NCBI GenBank assembly: GCA_014379075.1
Contig: JACMMN010000182.1
Coordinates: 1-30,207, forward strand
Length of the DNA stretch: 30,207 nucleotides
Origin: Pyrinomonadaceae bacterium
Lineage (GTDB): Bacteria > Acidobacteriota > Blastocatellia > Pyrinomonadales > Pyrinomonadaceae
Direction of reading: 5' to 3'
Each line of letters opens with the position of its first letter. Position 1 is the stretch's first letter. Below are positions 14,960-23,800 of this stretch, piece by piece. The notes beneath the pieces were generated by a model that saw only the letters and a program-made list of their open reading frames with translations, had not been told where the DNA came from and made no database searches. The position numbers were made by a program, and so were the translations under genes.

Positions 14960-15796
14960 TTAAATATACTCTTTGAGAGCATCTTCCCAATCCGGCATTT
15001 TAGCCAATCCCAATCTTTCACTAAACAAACAAGCCATTTTCGAGCTTTCTGGGCGTGGAGCCGGGCGCTTCAGATCGTCTTTGGAAACAGTCTCGAGAAG
15101 CACAGGATCAAAACCGCCAATTTCGCAGACCTTTTCCGCAAATCCCAGATAACTCGTGCCCGGCCCGGAATTAACTACATGGAATGTGCCAGGCAGATCG
15201 AGTTCCGCCAGTTCGCGCAGGCGTTTAGCGAGATCCCCGGCAAATGTTGGCGTCCCGAACGAATCCGAAATTGCCTTTATCGATTTACCTTCGCCCAGCA
15301 GCGTGTGCATCACGCTCAAAAAATTCGTCCCGCCGTCGCCATAGATCCATCCCGAACGGACGATGACCGAGCGGGCATAGGCATATTTCGCCCTGATCTC
15401 GCCTTCCAATTTCGATTTTGCATAGATGCCCTGCGGATTCGGCGTGTCGCGCTGTGTATAAAAACCCGGATTCAGCCCGTCGAAAACATAATCGGTCGAG
15501 ATCGTGACAAAGGCCGCATCAACCGATTTGCAGGCGAGTGCAAGATTCTCCACGCCATTGGCATTTGCTTTGTAACAGGCTTCCTCGTCGGTTTCTGCTC
15601 CATCAACATTTGTATAGGCAGCGCAATTTATGACGGCGGACGGCGCCGTTCTCTCGATCACCGTCCGGACGGATTCAGGGCCGGAAATATCAAGATCAGC
15701 GCGGGTCAGGGCAATGACCTCATCACCGATAGATCTGCAATACGATACGGCCGAACGGGCGACCATTCCGTTCGCTCCAGTAATTAGAATTTTCAT
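14960..15796 (-). CDS. rfbD: dTDP-4-dehydrorhamnose reductase
   Basis: Final enzyme of dTDP-L-rhamnose synthesis: NAD(P)H-dependent reduction of dTDP-4-dehydro-L-rhamnose in the cytoplasm. The 278 residues start with the Rossmann motif ITGANGMVA (residues 5-13). STDYVFDG (100-107) and the catalytic pair Y125-x3-K129 in YAKSKLEGE mark the extended short-chain reductase fold, and SGWIYGDGGTNF is a family hallmark. The length is slightly under the usual 290-300. The product supplies L-rhamnose for polysaccharide, consistent with the adjacent Wzc-type gene and with rfbB on the same strand. The two rfb genes are separated by an oppositely oriented secreted-protein gene, so they are not one simple operon. 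rfbA and rfbC are absent from the window. Confidence 0.92.
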   Translation of the reverse strand: MKILITGANGMVARSAVSYCRSIGDEVIALTRADLDISGPESVRTVIERTAPSAVINCAAYTNVDGAETDEEACYKANANGVENLALACKSVDAAFVTISTDYVFDGLNPGFYTQRDTPNPQGIYAKSKLEGEIRAKYAYARSVIVRSGWIYGDGGTNFLSVMHTLLGEGKSIKAISDSFGTPTFAGDLAKRLRELAELDLPGTFHVVNSGPGTSYLGFAEKVCEIGGFDPVLLETVSKDDLKRPAPRPESSKMACLFSERLGLAKMPDWEDALKEYI

Positions 15797-15943
15797 AGGT
15801 CTATCAATTAGTCATATAATCATACAAAATTTTAACAAAGAATTTGAGTACATCCAGCCGTTTATCTTTTGACCTGGATCCGGTTTTTAAGATAGACTTT
15901 CCCACGCCTACTCGAACATTTTCAATAAAAAAAAGAGGTTTAA

Positions 15944-16576
15944 ATGCAATCAAGTTTTAGGATACCCATTTTTCTTATTCTCTTCGTTCTGGGTTCGTTA
16001 CCCCTTACGGCTCAGAATACTCAAACGGACAATCCCGGCAAGAGTACGAGTAAACAGTCGCCGGCGGTTAAGCCGACCCCCGATGAACCCGCGAGTTCTA
16101 AAATAACGTTTCCTGACGTTGACGGTTGGGATCGGGACGAGCCGTACAAATATCCGACACCGGACGCAGGCTACAGTGTCAATTTCAATTCGCGGACAAA
16201 CGGGCGCGTAACCCTTTATGTTTACAATGGCGGACACTCGAAAATTCCGAATGAACTTACCGGCCTCGTTAAAGAAGAATTAGAAGCAGCAAAAGCCGGC
16301 ATTCAGGCCGCGGTAGACGCCGGAATTTACGGCAACTTGAAAGAATCCAAAATGGAAACCGTCGTGCTTGGCGGGACGAAAGGAAAGATCAGTGCCTTGC
16401 GGTCGCATTTTACACTGACACGTGAAGGAGAAAAGTTGAATTCCGACATATATTTATTTCCCTACAAAAATAATTTTATCAAGCTGCGGGTTACGCGTCC
16501 CGCCTCGACCGATAAAACCATGGACGAATCTTTCGCGAATCTTTTGTACGAGATCGACAGCTTGTTCACGAAATAA
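15944..16576 (+). CDS. Small exported protein of unknown function
   Basis: I do not recognise a family. The 210 residues begin with a clear signal peptide: a basic start, a hydrophobic stretch IPIFLILFVLGSLPL, then a likely cleavage after LTAQ or TA. A low-complexity Ser/Thr/Pro/Lys-rich linker covers about 24-50, then an alpha/beta region runs to the end with motifs such as DGWDRDEPYKYPTPDAGYSVNF and YLFPYKNNFIKLRVT. That region resembles lipoprotein-like domains that follow a signal and test for surface binding, but no catalytic residues stand out. There are no cysteines in the mature part that I noticed. AGAGG (15934-15938) precedes the ATG by 5 nt. It sits between rfbD and rfbB, divergent from the former and convergent on the latter. 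Periplasmic location is inferred. Confidence 0.75.
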   Translation: MQSSFRIPIFLILFVLGSLPLTAQNTQTDNPGKSTSKQSPAVKPTPDEPASSKITFPDVDGWDRDEPYKYPTPDAGYSVNFNSRTNGRVTLYVYNGGHSKIPNELTGLVKEELEAAKAGIQAAVDAGIYGNLKESKMETVVLGGTKGKISALRSHFTLTREGEKLNSDIYLFPYKNNFIKLRVTRPASTDKTMDESFANLLYEIDSLFTK

Positions 16577-16582
16577 TGCTGC

Positions 16583-16619
16583 AAGGCAGGGGAAACAGAG
16601 GTAGACAATTCCCGGCCTT
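16583..16619. terminator. Possible hairpin between convergent genes
   Basis: AAGGCAGGGGAA and TTCCCGGCCTT can pair with about one mismatch or bulge around a 14-nt loop, in the 44-bp gap where the secreted-protein gene and rfbB converge. TTTCTACTTT follows on the plus strand. It is a weak candidate. Confidence 0.35.
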
Positions 16620-16620
16620 T

Positions 16621-17640
16621 CTACTTTAACGCCGCACCGTACATGGATTTGTAGTAACTGCGATATTCGCCGTTCCGGATGCGGTTTACCCAATCCTGAT
16701 TTTCGCGGTACCAATCTATAGTTTTTGCAAGCCCCTGTTCCCAGGTCGTCAGCGGTTTCCAGCCTAGTTCGGTTTCTGCTTTGGCCGGATCGATGGCGTA
16801 GCGGCGGTCGTGGCCGAGGCGGTCGGTGACGTAATTGATCAGGCTGTGCGGCTTTCCCAGCGAATCGAGCAGCGATTTTACTATGTCGATATTATACTGC
16901 TCGTTCCGTGCTCCGATATTGTAGGCTTCTCCAGATCTCCCCTTTTTAAACGCCAGCCAGATCGCCCGGCAATGATCGTCAACATAGATCCAATCACGAA
17001 CATTCTTCCCGTCGCCGTATACCGGCAGCGACTCGTCGTTCATTGCGTTGGCGATCATCAGCGGGATCAATTTTTCAGGGAATTGCCGCGGGCCATAATT
17101 GTTCCCGCAGCGTGTGACGACAGTATCGACACCGTGTGTTTCGCGGGCCGCACGGACGACGAATTCGGCGGCGGCCTTCGAAGCCGCATAAGGCGAATTC
17201 GGCTGCAGCGGCGAAGATTCGGTAAAAAATTCATCGCTTTCGTCCGGCAAACTGCCCATCACTTCATCGGTTGAAACCTGCACGAAACGCCGGACGTTTT
17301 TCTCTCGTGCGGCATCGAGCAAGATCTGCGTCCCGATAATATTCGTCCGCAAAAACTCATCCGCCGAATGAATGCTCCGGTCAACATGCGATTCGGCGGC
17401 AAAATTAAACACCGCTTCGCAATCATCCGGCATCGCCGCCAAAACCTCATCGCGGCCGCAAATATCGCCCTTGATAAAAGTATGACGAGAATCGTCAATG
17501 CCTTCCAGATTTTCCAAATTCCCCGCGTACGTCAACGCATCGAAATTTACGATATTAGAGCCCGGATGTTCGTCCAACACAAGCCGTATAAACGCCGACC
17601 CAATAAATCCGGCCCCGCCGGTCACGAAAATCTCTTTCAT
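16621..17640 (-). CDS. rfbB: dTDP-glucose 4,6-dehydratase
   Basis: Cytoplasmic NAD+-dependent dehydratase that converts dTDP-D-glucose to dTDP-4-dehydro-6-deoxyglucose, the second step to dTDP-rhamnose. The 339 residues open with the Rossmann motif TGGAGFIGS (7-15). Active-site residues are all present: T124-D125-E126 in QVSTDEVMGS and the pair Y151-x3-K155 in YAASKAAAE. NNYGPRQFPEKLIPL and GDGKNVRDWIYVDDH are the standard substrate-binding segments. It works with RfbD, encoded 800 bp downstream on the same strand but separated by an opposite gene. RfbA and RfbC must be encoded elsewhere. The upstream gap to the PH-domain gene holds a strong palindromic repeat. The identification is secure. 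Confidence 0.96.
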   Translation of the reverse strand: MKEIFVTGGAGFIGSAFIRLVLDEHPGSNIVNFDALTYAGNLENLEGIDDSRHTFIKGDICGRDEVLAAMPDDCEAVFNFAAESHVDRSIHSADEFLRTNIIGTQILLDAAREKNVRRFVQVSTDEVMGSLPDESDEFFTESSPLQPNSPYAASKAAAEFVVRAARETHGVDTVVTRCGNNYGPRQFPEKLIPLMIANAMNDESLPVYGDGKNVRDWIYVDDHCRAIWLAFKKGRSGEAYNIGARNEQYNIDIVKSLLDSLGKPHSLINYVTDRLGHDRRYAIDPAKAETELGWKPLTTWEQGLAKTIDWYRENQDWVNRIRNGEYRSYYKSMYGAALK

Positions 17641-17652
17641 AAAACTGTTAAG

Positions 17653-17721
17653 CCACAGAGAACACGGAGAGCACAGAGTGTTAAATATACCGTCTCTCTG
17701 TGTTCTCTGTGCTCTCTGTGG
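17653..17721. repeat. Palindrome of 9-bp CACAGAGNN units upstream of rfbB
   Basis: Two 26-bp arms (17653-17678, 17696-17721) match as inverted copies at 23 of 26 positions around a 17-nt loop. Each arm is built of three 9-bp units; the left one reads CACAGAGAA, CACGGAGAG, CACAGAGTG. It fills most of the 88-bp gap between the PH-like protein gene and rfbB and is the best-preserved palindrome in the window. No T-tract follows on the minus strand. Confidence 0.8.
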
Positions 17722-17728
17722 TTAAATC

Positions 17729-18340
17729 CTATCTTTCCAATTCCCGCATTTGCTTGAGCAAAATATCGGCATACTTTTTCGGCGAATCGATATTGTTCAG
17801 AACGACCTTACCCCCGTCGTCGCCTGCATTGTCGATCACAACATTTCCAAACCCAAGCAGACGCTGTAGAATGGTCGAAGAAACCGTCACGTCCTGCACC
17901 CGCCGCAAAGGCACATTCTGCGTCGTACGTGAGATCAGACCGGTGTCGATCTCGATCGTCGTATCCGTCAGCGTATACCGGATGAGCTTCTGTTTAAAAT
18001 GATAAAACGCCGGGATCAACAGCAGCAGCAGCCCGACCACGACAGCGATCAACGGCGAAAGTGTCGGCAGCAAAACGGTCATCAACGCAACAACCAAAAA
18101 AGCCCCAATCACCGCCGCCGCATACGCCGCATACACAAATTTCAATGTCGGCCGTATTGAGAATATTTTCGTCTCCGGCTCCCCTCGTTGGTCAGGAGAC
18201 GTGTCCGCGCTTCGCGAACGCGCCGGCAGCGAATCACGCCTTGCTACCCGCGTCTCCTCCTCCGCCGCAAAAGCATTCCCGCACTTCTGACAAAACGCCG
18301 CATCGTCCGCATTCTCTTTCCCGCATTTTATGCAATACAT
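17729..18340 (-). CDS. Zinc-ribbon, two-helix membrane protein with bacterial PH domain
   Basis: A 203-residue membrane protein. The N-terminus is a four-cysteine zinc ribbon: C3-x2-C6 and C17-x2-C20 (MYCIKCGK...FCQKCG). A charged linker with RR/RS-rich segments follows, then two adjacent hydrophobic helices about residues 68-110, and last a bacterial PH domain (bPH_2/YdbS type) with the pattern FKQKLIRYTLTDTTIEIDTGLISRTTQNVPLRRVQDVTVS. Similar proteins are common membrane proteins whose function is poorly known; the PH-like part may bind lipid or protein. It lies upstream of rfbB on the same strand, separated by a palindrome, but this is not evidence of a shared role. No Shine-Dalgarno is apparent. 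Family assignment is good, role unknown. Confidence 0.8.
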   Translation of the reverse strand: MYCIKCGKENADDAAFCQKCGNAFAAEEETRVARRDSLPARSRSADTSPDQRGEPETKIFSIRPTLKFVYAAYAAAVIGAFLVVALMTVLLPTLSPLIAVVVGLLLLLIPAFYHFKQKLIRYTLTDTTIEIDTGLISRTTQNVPLRRVQDVTVSSTILQRLLGFGNVVIDNAGDDGGKVVLNNIDSPKKYADILLKQMRELER

Positions 18341-18411
18341 ATCGGTTGCAATGATAACTTACCCAGGCCATAACAGTGAAATCGAGACCCTCCTGACCGA
18401 GCGCAAAAAAA

Positions 18412-18431
18412 GCGGCCGGTTGAACGGCCGC
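18412..18431 (-). terminator. Intrinsic terminator after the lytic transglycosylase gene
   Basis: A 7-bp GC stem GCGGCCG/CGGCCGC with a 6-nt loop. On the minus strand it is followed directly by seven T (A run at 18405-18411 on the plus strand). It lies 48 bp beyond the lytic transglycosylase stop codon at 18479. Confidence 0.8.
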
Positions 18432-18478
18432 ATGTCTTTTCGGACTAGGTGGAGAACAGATCTATGGACAGTAAAAAA

Positions 18479-19354
18479 CTACTGATTGACGAGCATCATT
18501 TTCCCGCCCGGCAGTTTGACTGCCAAGGCATCCGGCTCATATACGGTCAACGGCCGTGAATCTTTCTGCTCTAATTTCGATGCTACCTGATTATTTACAC
18601 GCTTTGCGGAATGCACGTACCGGGGATCGGATATCGAGTTATATCTGGCTGAAATTCTGCGGACATATTCCTGTGTTTCGCGATAAGGCGGGACATTATA
18701 GCCGTATTTCATTACAGCACCTTCACCCGCATTGTAACCGGCAAGGGCAAGCACTACATCGCCGTTGAAAGTATTGAGCAGCCAACGCATATATTTGACA
18801 CCAGCTTCGATATTCTGCTGCGGATCATAAATTTTTGTCACGCCGAATCGCCTCGCCGTCGCGGGCATCAGCTGCATCAGGCCGCTCGCGCCTTTGTGGG
18901 ACGTGGCTGTGATCTTGAAGGAAGATTCCTGGTGCATCTGAGCGTAGATAAGAAGCGGATCGATCCCGTATCGCCGTGATGAATCGACAATATAGGAATC
19001 GTGAAATGTGTTCCCGGTCGTAAAACCTTTTAAGTGGCTGCTTGATCCCATCAAAAGTCTGTTGGTATTCCCGGCGACAGCAGCTTCACGAGTTGCCAGT
19101 CCCTCCGTGACCGAAGCGGTTCCGCCTGTCTTTCTGGTTTTTGCCATGGGATCCGTGACGACCACTGACATTCTGCTCTTTCCGGTTTTCCTAACTAATT
19201 TCCGCGCAATAGGCTTAATTTTGACCGGCGGCGCGACGAGCACCTGCACTCCCTGCGAACGGTCGAAATTATCAAAAATTCGACCGCCTTTCTGACCAGG
19301 CACGGCAACCGCGAAGAAGCAGAGGCTTAGAAATATTATGTAGGGTTTTTTCAT
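18479..19354 (-). CDS. Exported lytic transglycosylase (SLT family)
   Basis: Cleaves the MurNAc-GlcNAc bond of peptidoglycan to give 1,6-anhydroMurNAc ends, in the periplasm. The 291 residues begin with a signal peptide (MKKPYIIFLSLCFFAVAVPG). A basic region of about 90 residues follows (KIKPIARKLVRKTGKSRM), then the SLT domain from about 118. Catalytic Glu143 stands in MHQESSFK, followed by the family blocks GASGLMQLMPATARRFGV, NIEAGVKYMRWLL and LALAGYNAGEGAVMKYG. The C-terminal 40 residues after the domain are unassigned. It is encoded alone, with a terminator beyond it, and is divergent from the MgtE-like gene. Remodelling of the wall fits the cell-shape cluster elsewhere in the window, but there is no direct linkage. 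Confidence 0.92.
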   Translation of the reverse strand: MKKPYIIFLSLCFFAVAVPGQKGGRIFDNFDRSQGVQVLVAPPVKIKPIARKLVRKTGKSRMSVVVTDPMAKTRKTGGTASVTEGLATREAAVAGNTNRLLMGSSSHLKGFTTGNTFHDSYIVDSSRRYGIDPLLIYAQMHQESSFKITATSHKGASGLMQLMPATARRFGVTKIYDPQQNIEAGVKYMRWLLNTFNGDVVLALAGYNAGEGAVMKYGYNVPPYRETQEYVRRISARYNSISDPRYVHSAKRVNNQVASKLEQKDSRPLTVYEPDALAVKLPGGKMMLVNQ

Positions 19355-19623
19355 CTCGTGAACGCGAACGATTCGTCAATCCACCAGCGTCTAATATTTT
19401 TATTTGCGGAATTGGTGAATGAGGAAATGCTTCAGGGAAGCTCTAATGGAACCGCGCTCCTTTAAATAAAAAAGCTTAAAACGAACAGGGTTCCAAAAAT
19501 CTTTACCAATGACAAACAATGTTTGACAGAGGAATTAAAGAGTAGCACAGAGCGGCGCAAAATGGGAAGCGAAATCTCGTTCTTTCGCTTCACGCTTTCT
19601 GATACATGCGTTATCGTTAGTTG

Positions 19624-20871
19624 ATGCTGTATTTGTCGCAAATCCTGAGCCGGCCGATATTCGATGCAAGAAACGAAAAGATCGCGGCGATCTATGACGT
19701 GCTTGTAAAATACGGCGTTGACGAATATCCGCCGGTGATCGGTTTGGTGGCAAAATTCGGAAGGCGAAATTTCTTCATCCCACGCCGGAACATCCTGGAG
19801 CTCGGTGAAAACGGCGCAAAAATGAGTTCGGCAAAATTGGACCTCACACCCTTCGAACGGCGCGACGGCGAAGTTCTGCTGGGAAAGGACGTGCTCGATA
19901 ATCAGCTGATCGATGTAGACGGCAAGCGGGTGGTGCGGGTGAACGACGTGCAATTGATCGACACCGGTGATTTCTGGCGGGTCAGCGGCGCGGATGTAAG
20001 CCTGCGTGGATTTCTGCGAAGGCTGATGCCAAAGGGATTTTACGGCAGCGACCGGCCCGTCGAGGTGATCGATTGGGCCGATGTGGGTTATCTTGCAACC
20101 GACACCGCGACAGTGACCGTGCAGCTTAAATCGTCGAAGGACAAGCTTTCCCGGCTTCATCCGGTTGAGATCGCGCAGCTCGCCGAAACACTGTCGCCGA
20201 TCCACCGAACCGAGGTTGTCGAGAGCCTCGACAATGAGGTCGCCGCCGACACGCTGGAAGAAATGTCGACCGGCGCTCAGGCCCGTATTTTGGAGGATAT
20301 GGACCAGGAACGGGCGGCGGACATCCTGGAAGAAATGTCGCCGGACGACGCTGTAGACGTGCTGGGTGAGCTTTCAGATCAAAAAGCCGAAGAGCTGTTC
20401 AATTTGATGGAAGACGAGGAAAAGGCCGATGTCGCCGAGCTGATGCATTTCGACCACGATACGGCAGGCGGCTTGATGACGACGGAATTTATCGTGTTTC
20501 CCAGGGACCTGACCGTCGGCCAGACGATAGCCCGCCTGCGGGAAATGGCGGAAACGCCGAACATGATCTACTACCTGTACATTGTCGAGGAAGAAAGATC
20601 ATGGAAGCTCGTCGGCCTCATCAGTTTGCGGAGTTTGATACTCGCCGACCCGACTCTGACGCTTGAAAGTGTGATGAGAAATAAATTCCAGTTCGCGCAC
20701 CCTTCCGATTCAGCCGAACAGGTCGCCCAAACCATCGCGGAATATAACCTTCTGGCCCTTCCTGTTATCGACGACGAAGGCGATATAGCCGGTATCGTCA
20801 CAGTCGACGACGCGATGGAAATTCTGCTTCCGAAAAATTTGCAGCGGCGATTACCGCGGCTTTTTGGATGA
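19624..20871 (+). CDS. MgtE N-domain plus CBS-pair protein without transporter pore
   Basis: A soluble 415-residue protein with the cytosolic half of MgtE magnesium transporters but no membrane pore. In order: two PRC-barrel-like stretches, about residues 1-85 and 90-155 (LSQILSRPIFDARNEKI..., GKDVLDNQLIDVDGKRVV...), then the MgtE intracellular helical superhelix with repeated LEEMS, LEDMDQERAADILEEM and LGELSDQKAEELFNLME near 175-275, and a CBS pair about 280-400 ending in GIVTVDDAMEIL. In MgtE the last two domains sense Mg2+. In other genomes such truncated proteins often sit next to NRAMP-type metal transporters, but none is here. The start is either ATG 19624 or the TTG just before it; neither has a clear ribosome-binding site. 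It converges on the kinase gene with a 20-bp gap. Confidence 0.82.
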   Translation: MLYLSQILSRPIFDARNEKIAAIYDVLVKYGVDEYPPVIGLVAKFGRRNFFIPRRNILELGENGAKMSSAKLDLTPFERRDGEVLLGKDVLDNQLIDVDGKRVVRVNDVQLIDTGDFWRVSGADVSLRGFLRRLMPKGFYGSDRPVEVIDWADVGYLATDTATVTVQLKSSKDKLSRLHPVEIAQLAETLSPIHRTEVVESLDNEVAADTLEEMSTGAQARILEDMDQERAADILEEMSPDDAVDVLGELSDQKAEELFNLMEDEEKADVAELMHFDHDTAGGLMTTEFIVFPRDLTVGQTIARLREMAETPNMIYYLYIVEEERSWKLVGLISLRSLILADPTLTLESVMRNKFQFAHPSDSAEQVAQTIAEYNLLALPVIDDEGDIAGIVTVDDAMEILLPKNLQRRLPRLFG

Positions 20872-20891
20872 CCGGGATTTTCGTAAGAGAT

Positions 20892-23800
20892 CTAATTGTT
20901 TGAGAAAAACTCGGTCTTTGCGTCGGAATGAATATTCTCGAGAGCTTCGAAAATCGCGTCATTCAAGCCGAAACTGCGTCCGCGTTCGTACTCAGCCGCA
21001 AAATCATCCCCGGAAATTGCGGTTTGAACCCTTCCTATATAGGCATCGCGAAAGCCGCGTTCGGCCGGTTCGATCTTGTAGCCGATGGATTCGCGCATAT
21101 TATCGGCAGCCGCGGCCAATCGGGCTGACCTTTTCAGGTCGCCCCGTTCGGCGGCAAGTGCGGCAAAGCCGTCTATCGAACACGAGATAGTGATCTTATT
21201 TCCGAGAGCTTTAGCTGTATTTATGGCTTCGGAAAAATGATCCGCAGCCGCCTGATGATCGCCCTCGCCGAAAGCCGCTGCTCCCAAATTGTTTAGGGTA
21301 TCGCTGACAGCGCTCTTGTTATCGAGTTCACGAAACAGCGTCAGAGATTCTTCAAAAAGCGGACGTGCGGCGCCGCTATCAAGTTCCGTCCGAGCCAGAT
21401 CGCCAAGGAAACTCAAAGAAATAGCGATGCCGAACTTATCCTCCAATTCCCGGCTGATCTTCAGGCCGGATTCAAAGTATTGCTTGGAGGCTTGGACATC
21501 TCCCTGCTGCATCGCAACAAGACCCAAGCCGCGGCTGGAGAGGGCAATTCCCTGTTTATCACCTGCTTCCATGCCCGCGGCCAGCCCGTCCGCGTAGGCT
21601 TTTCTGGCCGTTTCGTAGTCGCCCTGGAATCGGGCGGCCAGCCCCAGGCCGTTCATAAATTTGAACCGCAGATCAGCCGGCGGCTCGCCGCATTTTTCCA
21701 ATGCCGCCTTTAGCCACGCATAGCCTTCCGTCAGATGGCTGTGCAGCAGCCAGAAATTTCGAAGAGCAACCGCCAAGCGTACCGCCATTGCCGGTTCATT
21801 CTCCAATGACCAGCGCATTGCCGCGCGAAGGTTATCGTGTTCTTCCTCGAGACGGTCCAGCCACTTGGCAGATTGTGCGGCCTGTACGAATGGTTCTGCC
21901 TGTTCGCCAAAAGCAACAAAGTGTTCGGCGTGCCGGCGGCGAACCGCGTCGGACTCATCCGCGGATTCGAGCGATTCGAGCGCGTAATCCCTGACGACTT
22001 CGAGCATGCGGAATCGCGAATCGCCGTCAATTTGTTCCTTTTGAACTAGCAGGCTCTTGTCGATCAGCGACGTAATGCCGTCGAGTACATCAGTGGCCAG
22101 TAACTCGCCAATTGTCAACGGCACAATCTTTATCTCAACCGCACTTCCCGCACCGGCGACCACCGCTTCAGCGGCGTCGAGACGAAGTCCGCCGGCAAAC
22201 ACGGACAATCGGCGAAACAGCGCTTTTTCATGTTCGGTTAACAGATCGTAGCTCCAATCGACTGCCCCGCGCATAGTTTGCTGCCGCTTGGGCAGATCTT
22301 GTGCACCGCCGGTAAGAAGTCCAAGCGTGTTTTCGAGTCTCGCGAGAATAGACGAAGGCGAGAGAATTCGTACACGTGCGGCCGCAAGCTCGATCGCCAG
22401 CGGCAATCCATCGAGCCGGTTACAAATTTCTCCTACGACCGAGGCGTTCTCCTCACTGAGCTGAAAATTAGCCTTGGCGGTTTTTGCACGTTCAACGAAG
22501 AGGCGCACCGCTTCGCTGCGGCTTAGTTCTTCGAACGACAATTTTTCGGCATTCTCCGGTGTGGAAAGAGGTGGAACGGCGAATTCGGTTTCGGCCGTGA
22601 CGTGTAAGATTGAGCGGCTCGTCACCAGAATTTTCAACCGGTTCGTGGAGGAAAGCAGATCGGAGATCTGCGGAGCCGCATCGACGACCTGTTCAAAATT
22701 ATCCAACACCAGAAGCATCTCCTTGTCGCGAAGATGATCCTTTAACACGCCTAAAAGCGGCAGGCTGCCCGGGTCCTTTACGCCAAGCGGCTGCGCGATC
22801 GTCGAGGCGATAAATTCAGGATCCGTGACGTCGGCCATTTCTATAAAAAACACGCCGTCGTTAAAGCTTAAAAGAGCTTCTTCTGCGATCGCTTGAGCAA
22901 GCCTCGTTTTCCCAGTTCCGCCGATACCGGTCATCGTTAGCAAGCGTATTTCGGCTTTCCTCAGAAAGCTTATGATCGAGGCAATCTCAACTTCGCGTCC
23001 GATGATCGGTGAATAGTATTCGGAAAGATTATTCGGCCTGAGATTTTGCCGCCTCAGATCCTTGCCCGTGACCATCGGTATAGCAACTTCGGTCGTTGCG
23101 GAACCAAACGCATCGGCAGCTTCCTCGGCTGCCTTACGTTCACTCGAATCACTAAATGCAGGTTCAATATCGAGCCGCTTTTGCAAATTGCGCAGGTCGT
23201 TGAGCATTTCGGCAGCCGATTGATAACGCTCGTCAGGGATCCGATTTAGCGACCTCATGACAATTGTTTCAAGTTCCGCCGGGATCTCGCTGAAAAAACT
23301 CGATGGCGGTTCAGGATCGTGAGTCAAAATTGCGGCGATCGTGTCGGCCGAAGTGTCGGCGATAAAAGGCTGCTTGCCGGTCAGCGTTTCATAGAGGCAT
23401 ATGCCGAAACTCCAAATATCCGATCTGGCATCGATCTCAAGCCCGCGGGCCTGTTCGGGAGACATGTATGAAGCCGTGCCGAGGACCATTCCGGCCTGCG
23501 TTAAAAAACGGCTCGAATGGCCGTCTGTATCGGGAACGACTCTTTTAGCCAAGCCGAAATCGAGAATTTTCGCCCGTCCTGCGGAGCTGACGATAATATT
23601 TGCGGGTTTAATGTCGCGATGAATAATGCCGTTCGCGTGTGCCTCGGCCATCGCGTCGACAATTTGTACGGCGATCGCCAACGTTTGAGCGGTAGTGCGG
23701 CGTCGGAGACGAATCATCTCTGCAAGGGTCTCGCCTTCAATAAACTCCATTGCGATATAAGGCCTTTCACCGGTTTCGTTTATCTCGTATATCGTACAGA

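Noticed and set aside
19462..20205. Minus-strand ORF of 247 codons
   Set aside because: It is antisense to the start of the MgtE-N/CBS gene, has no ribosome-binding site and reads as an unpatterned protein.
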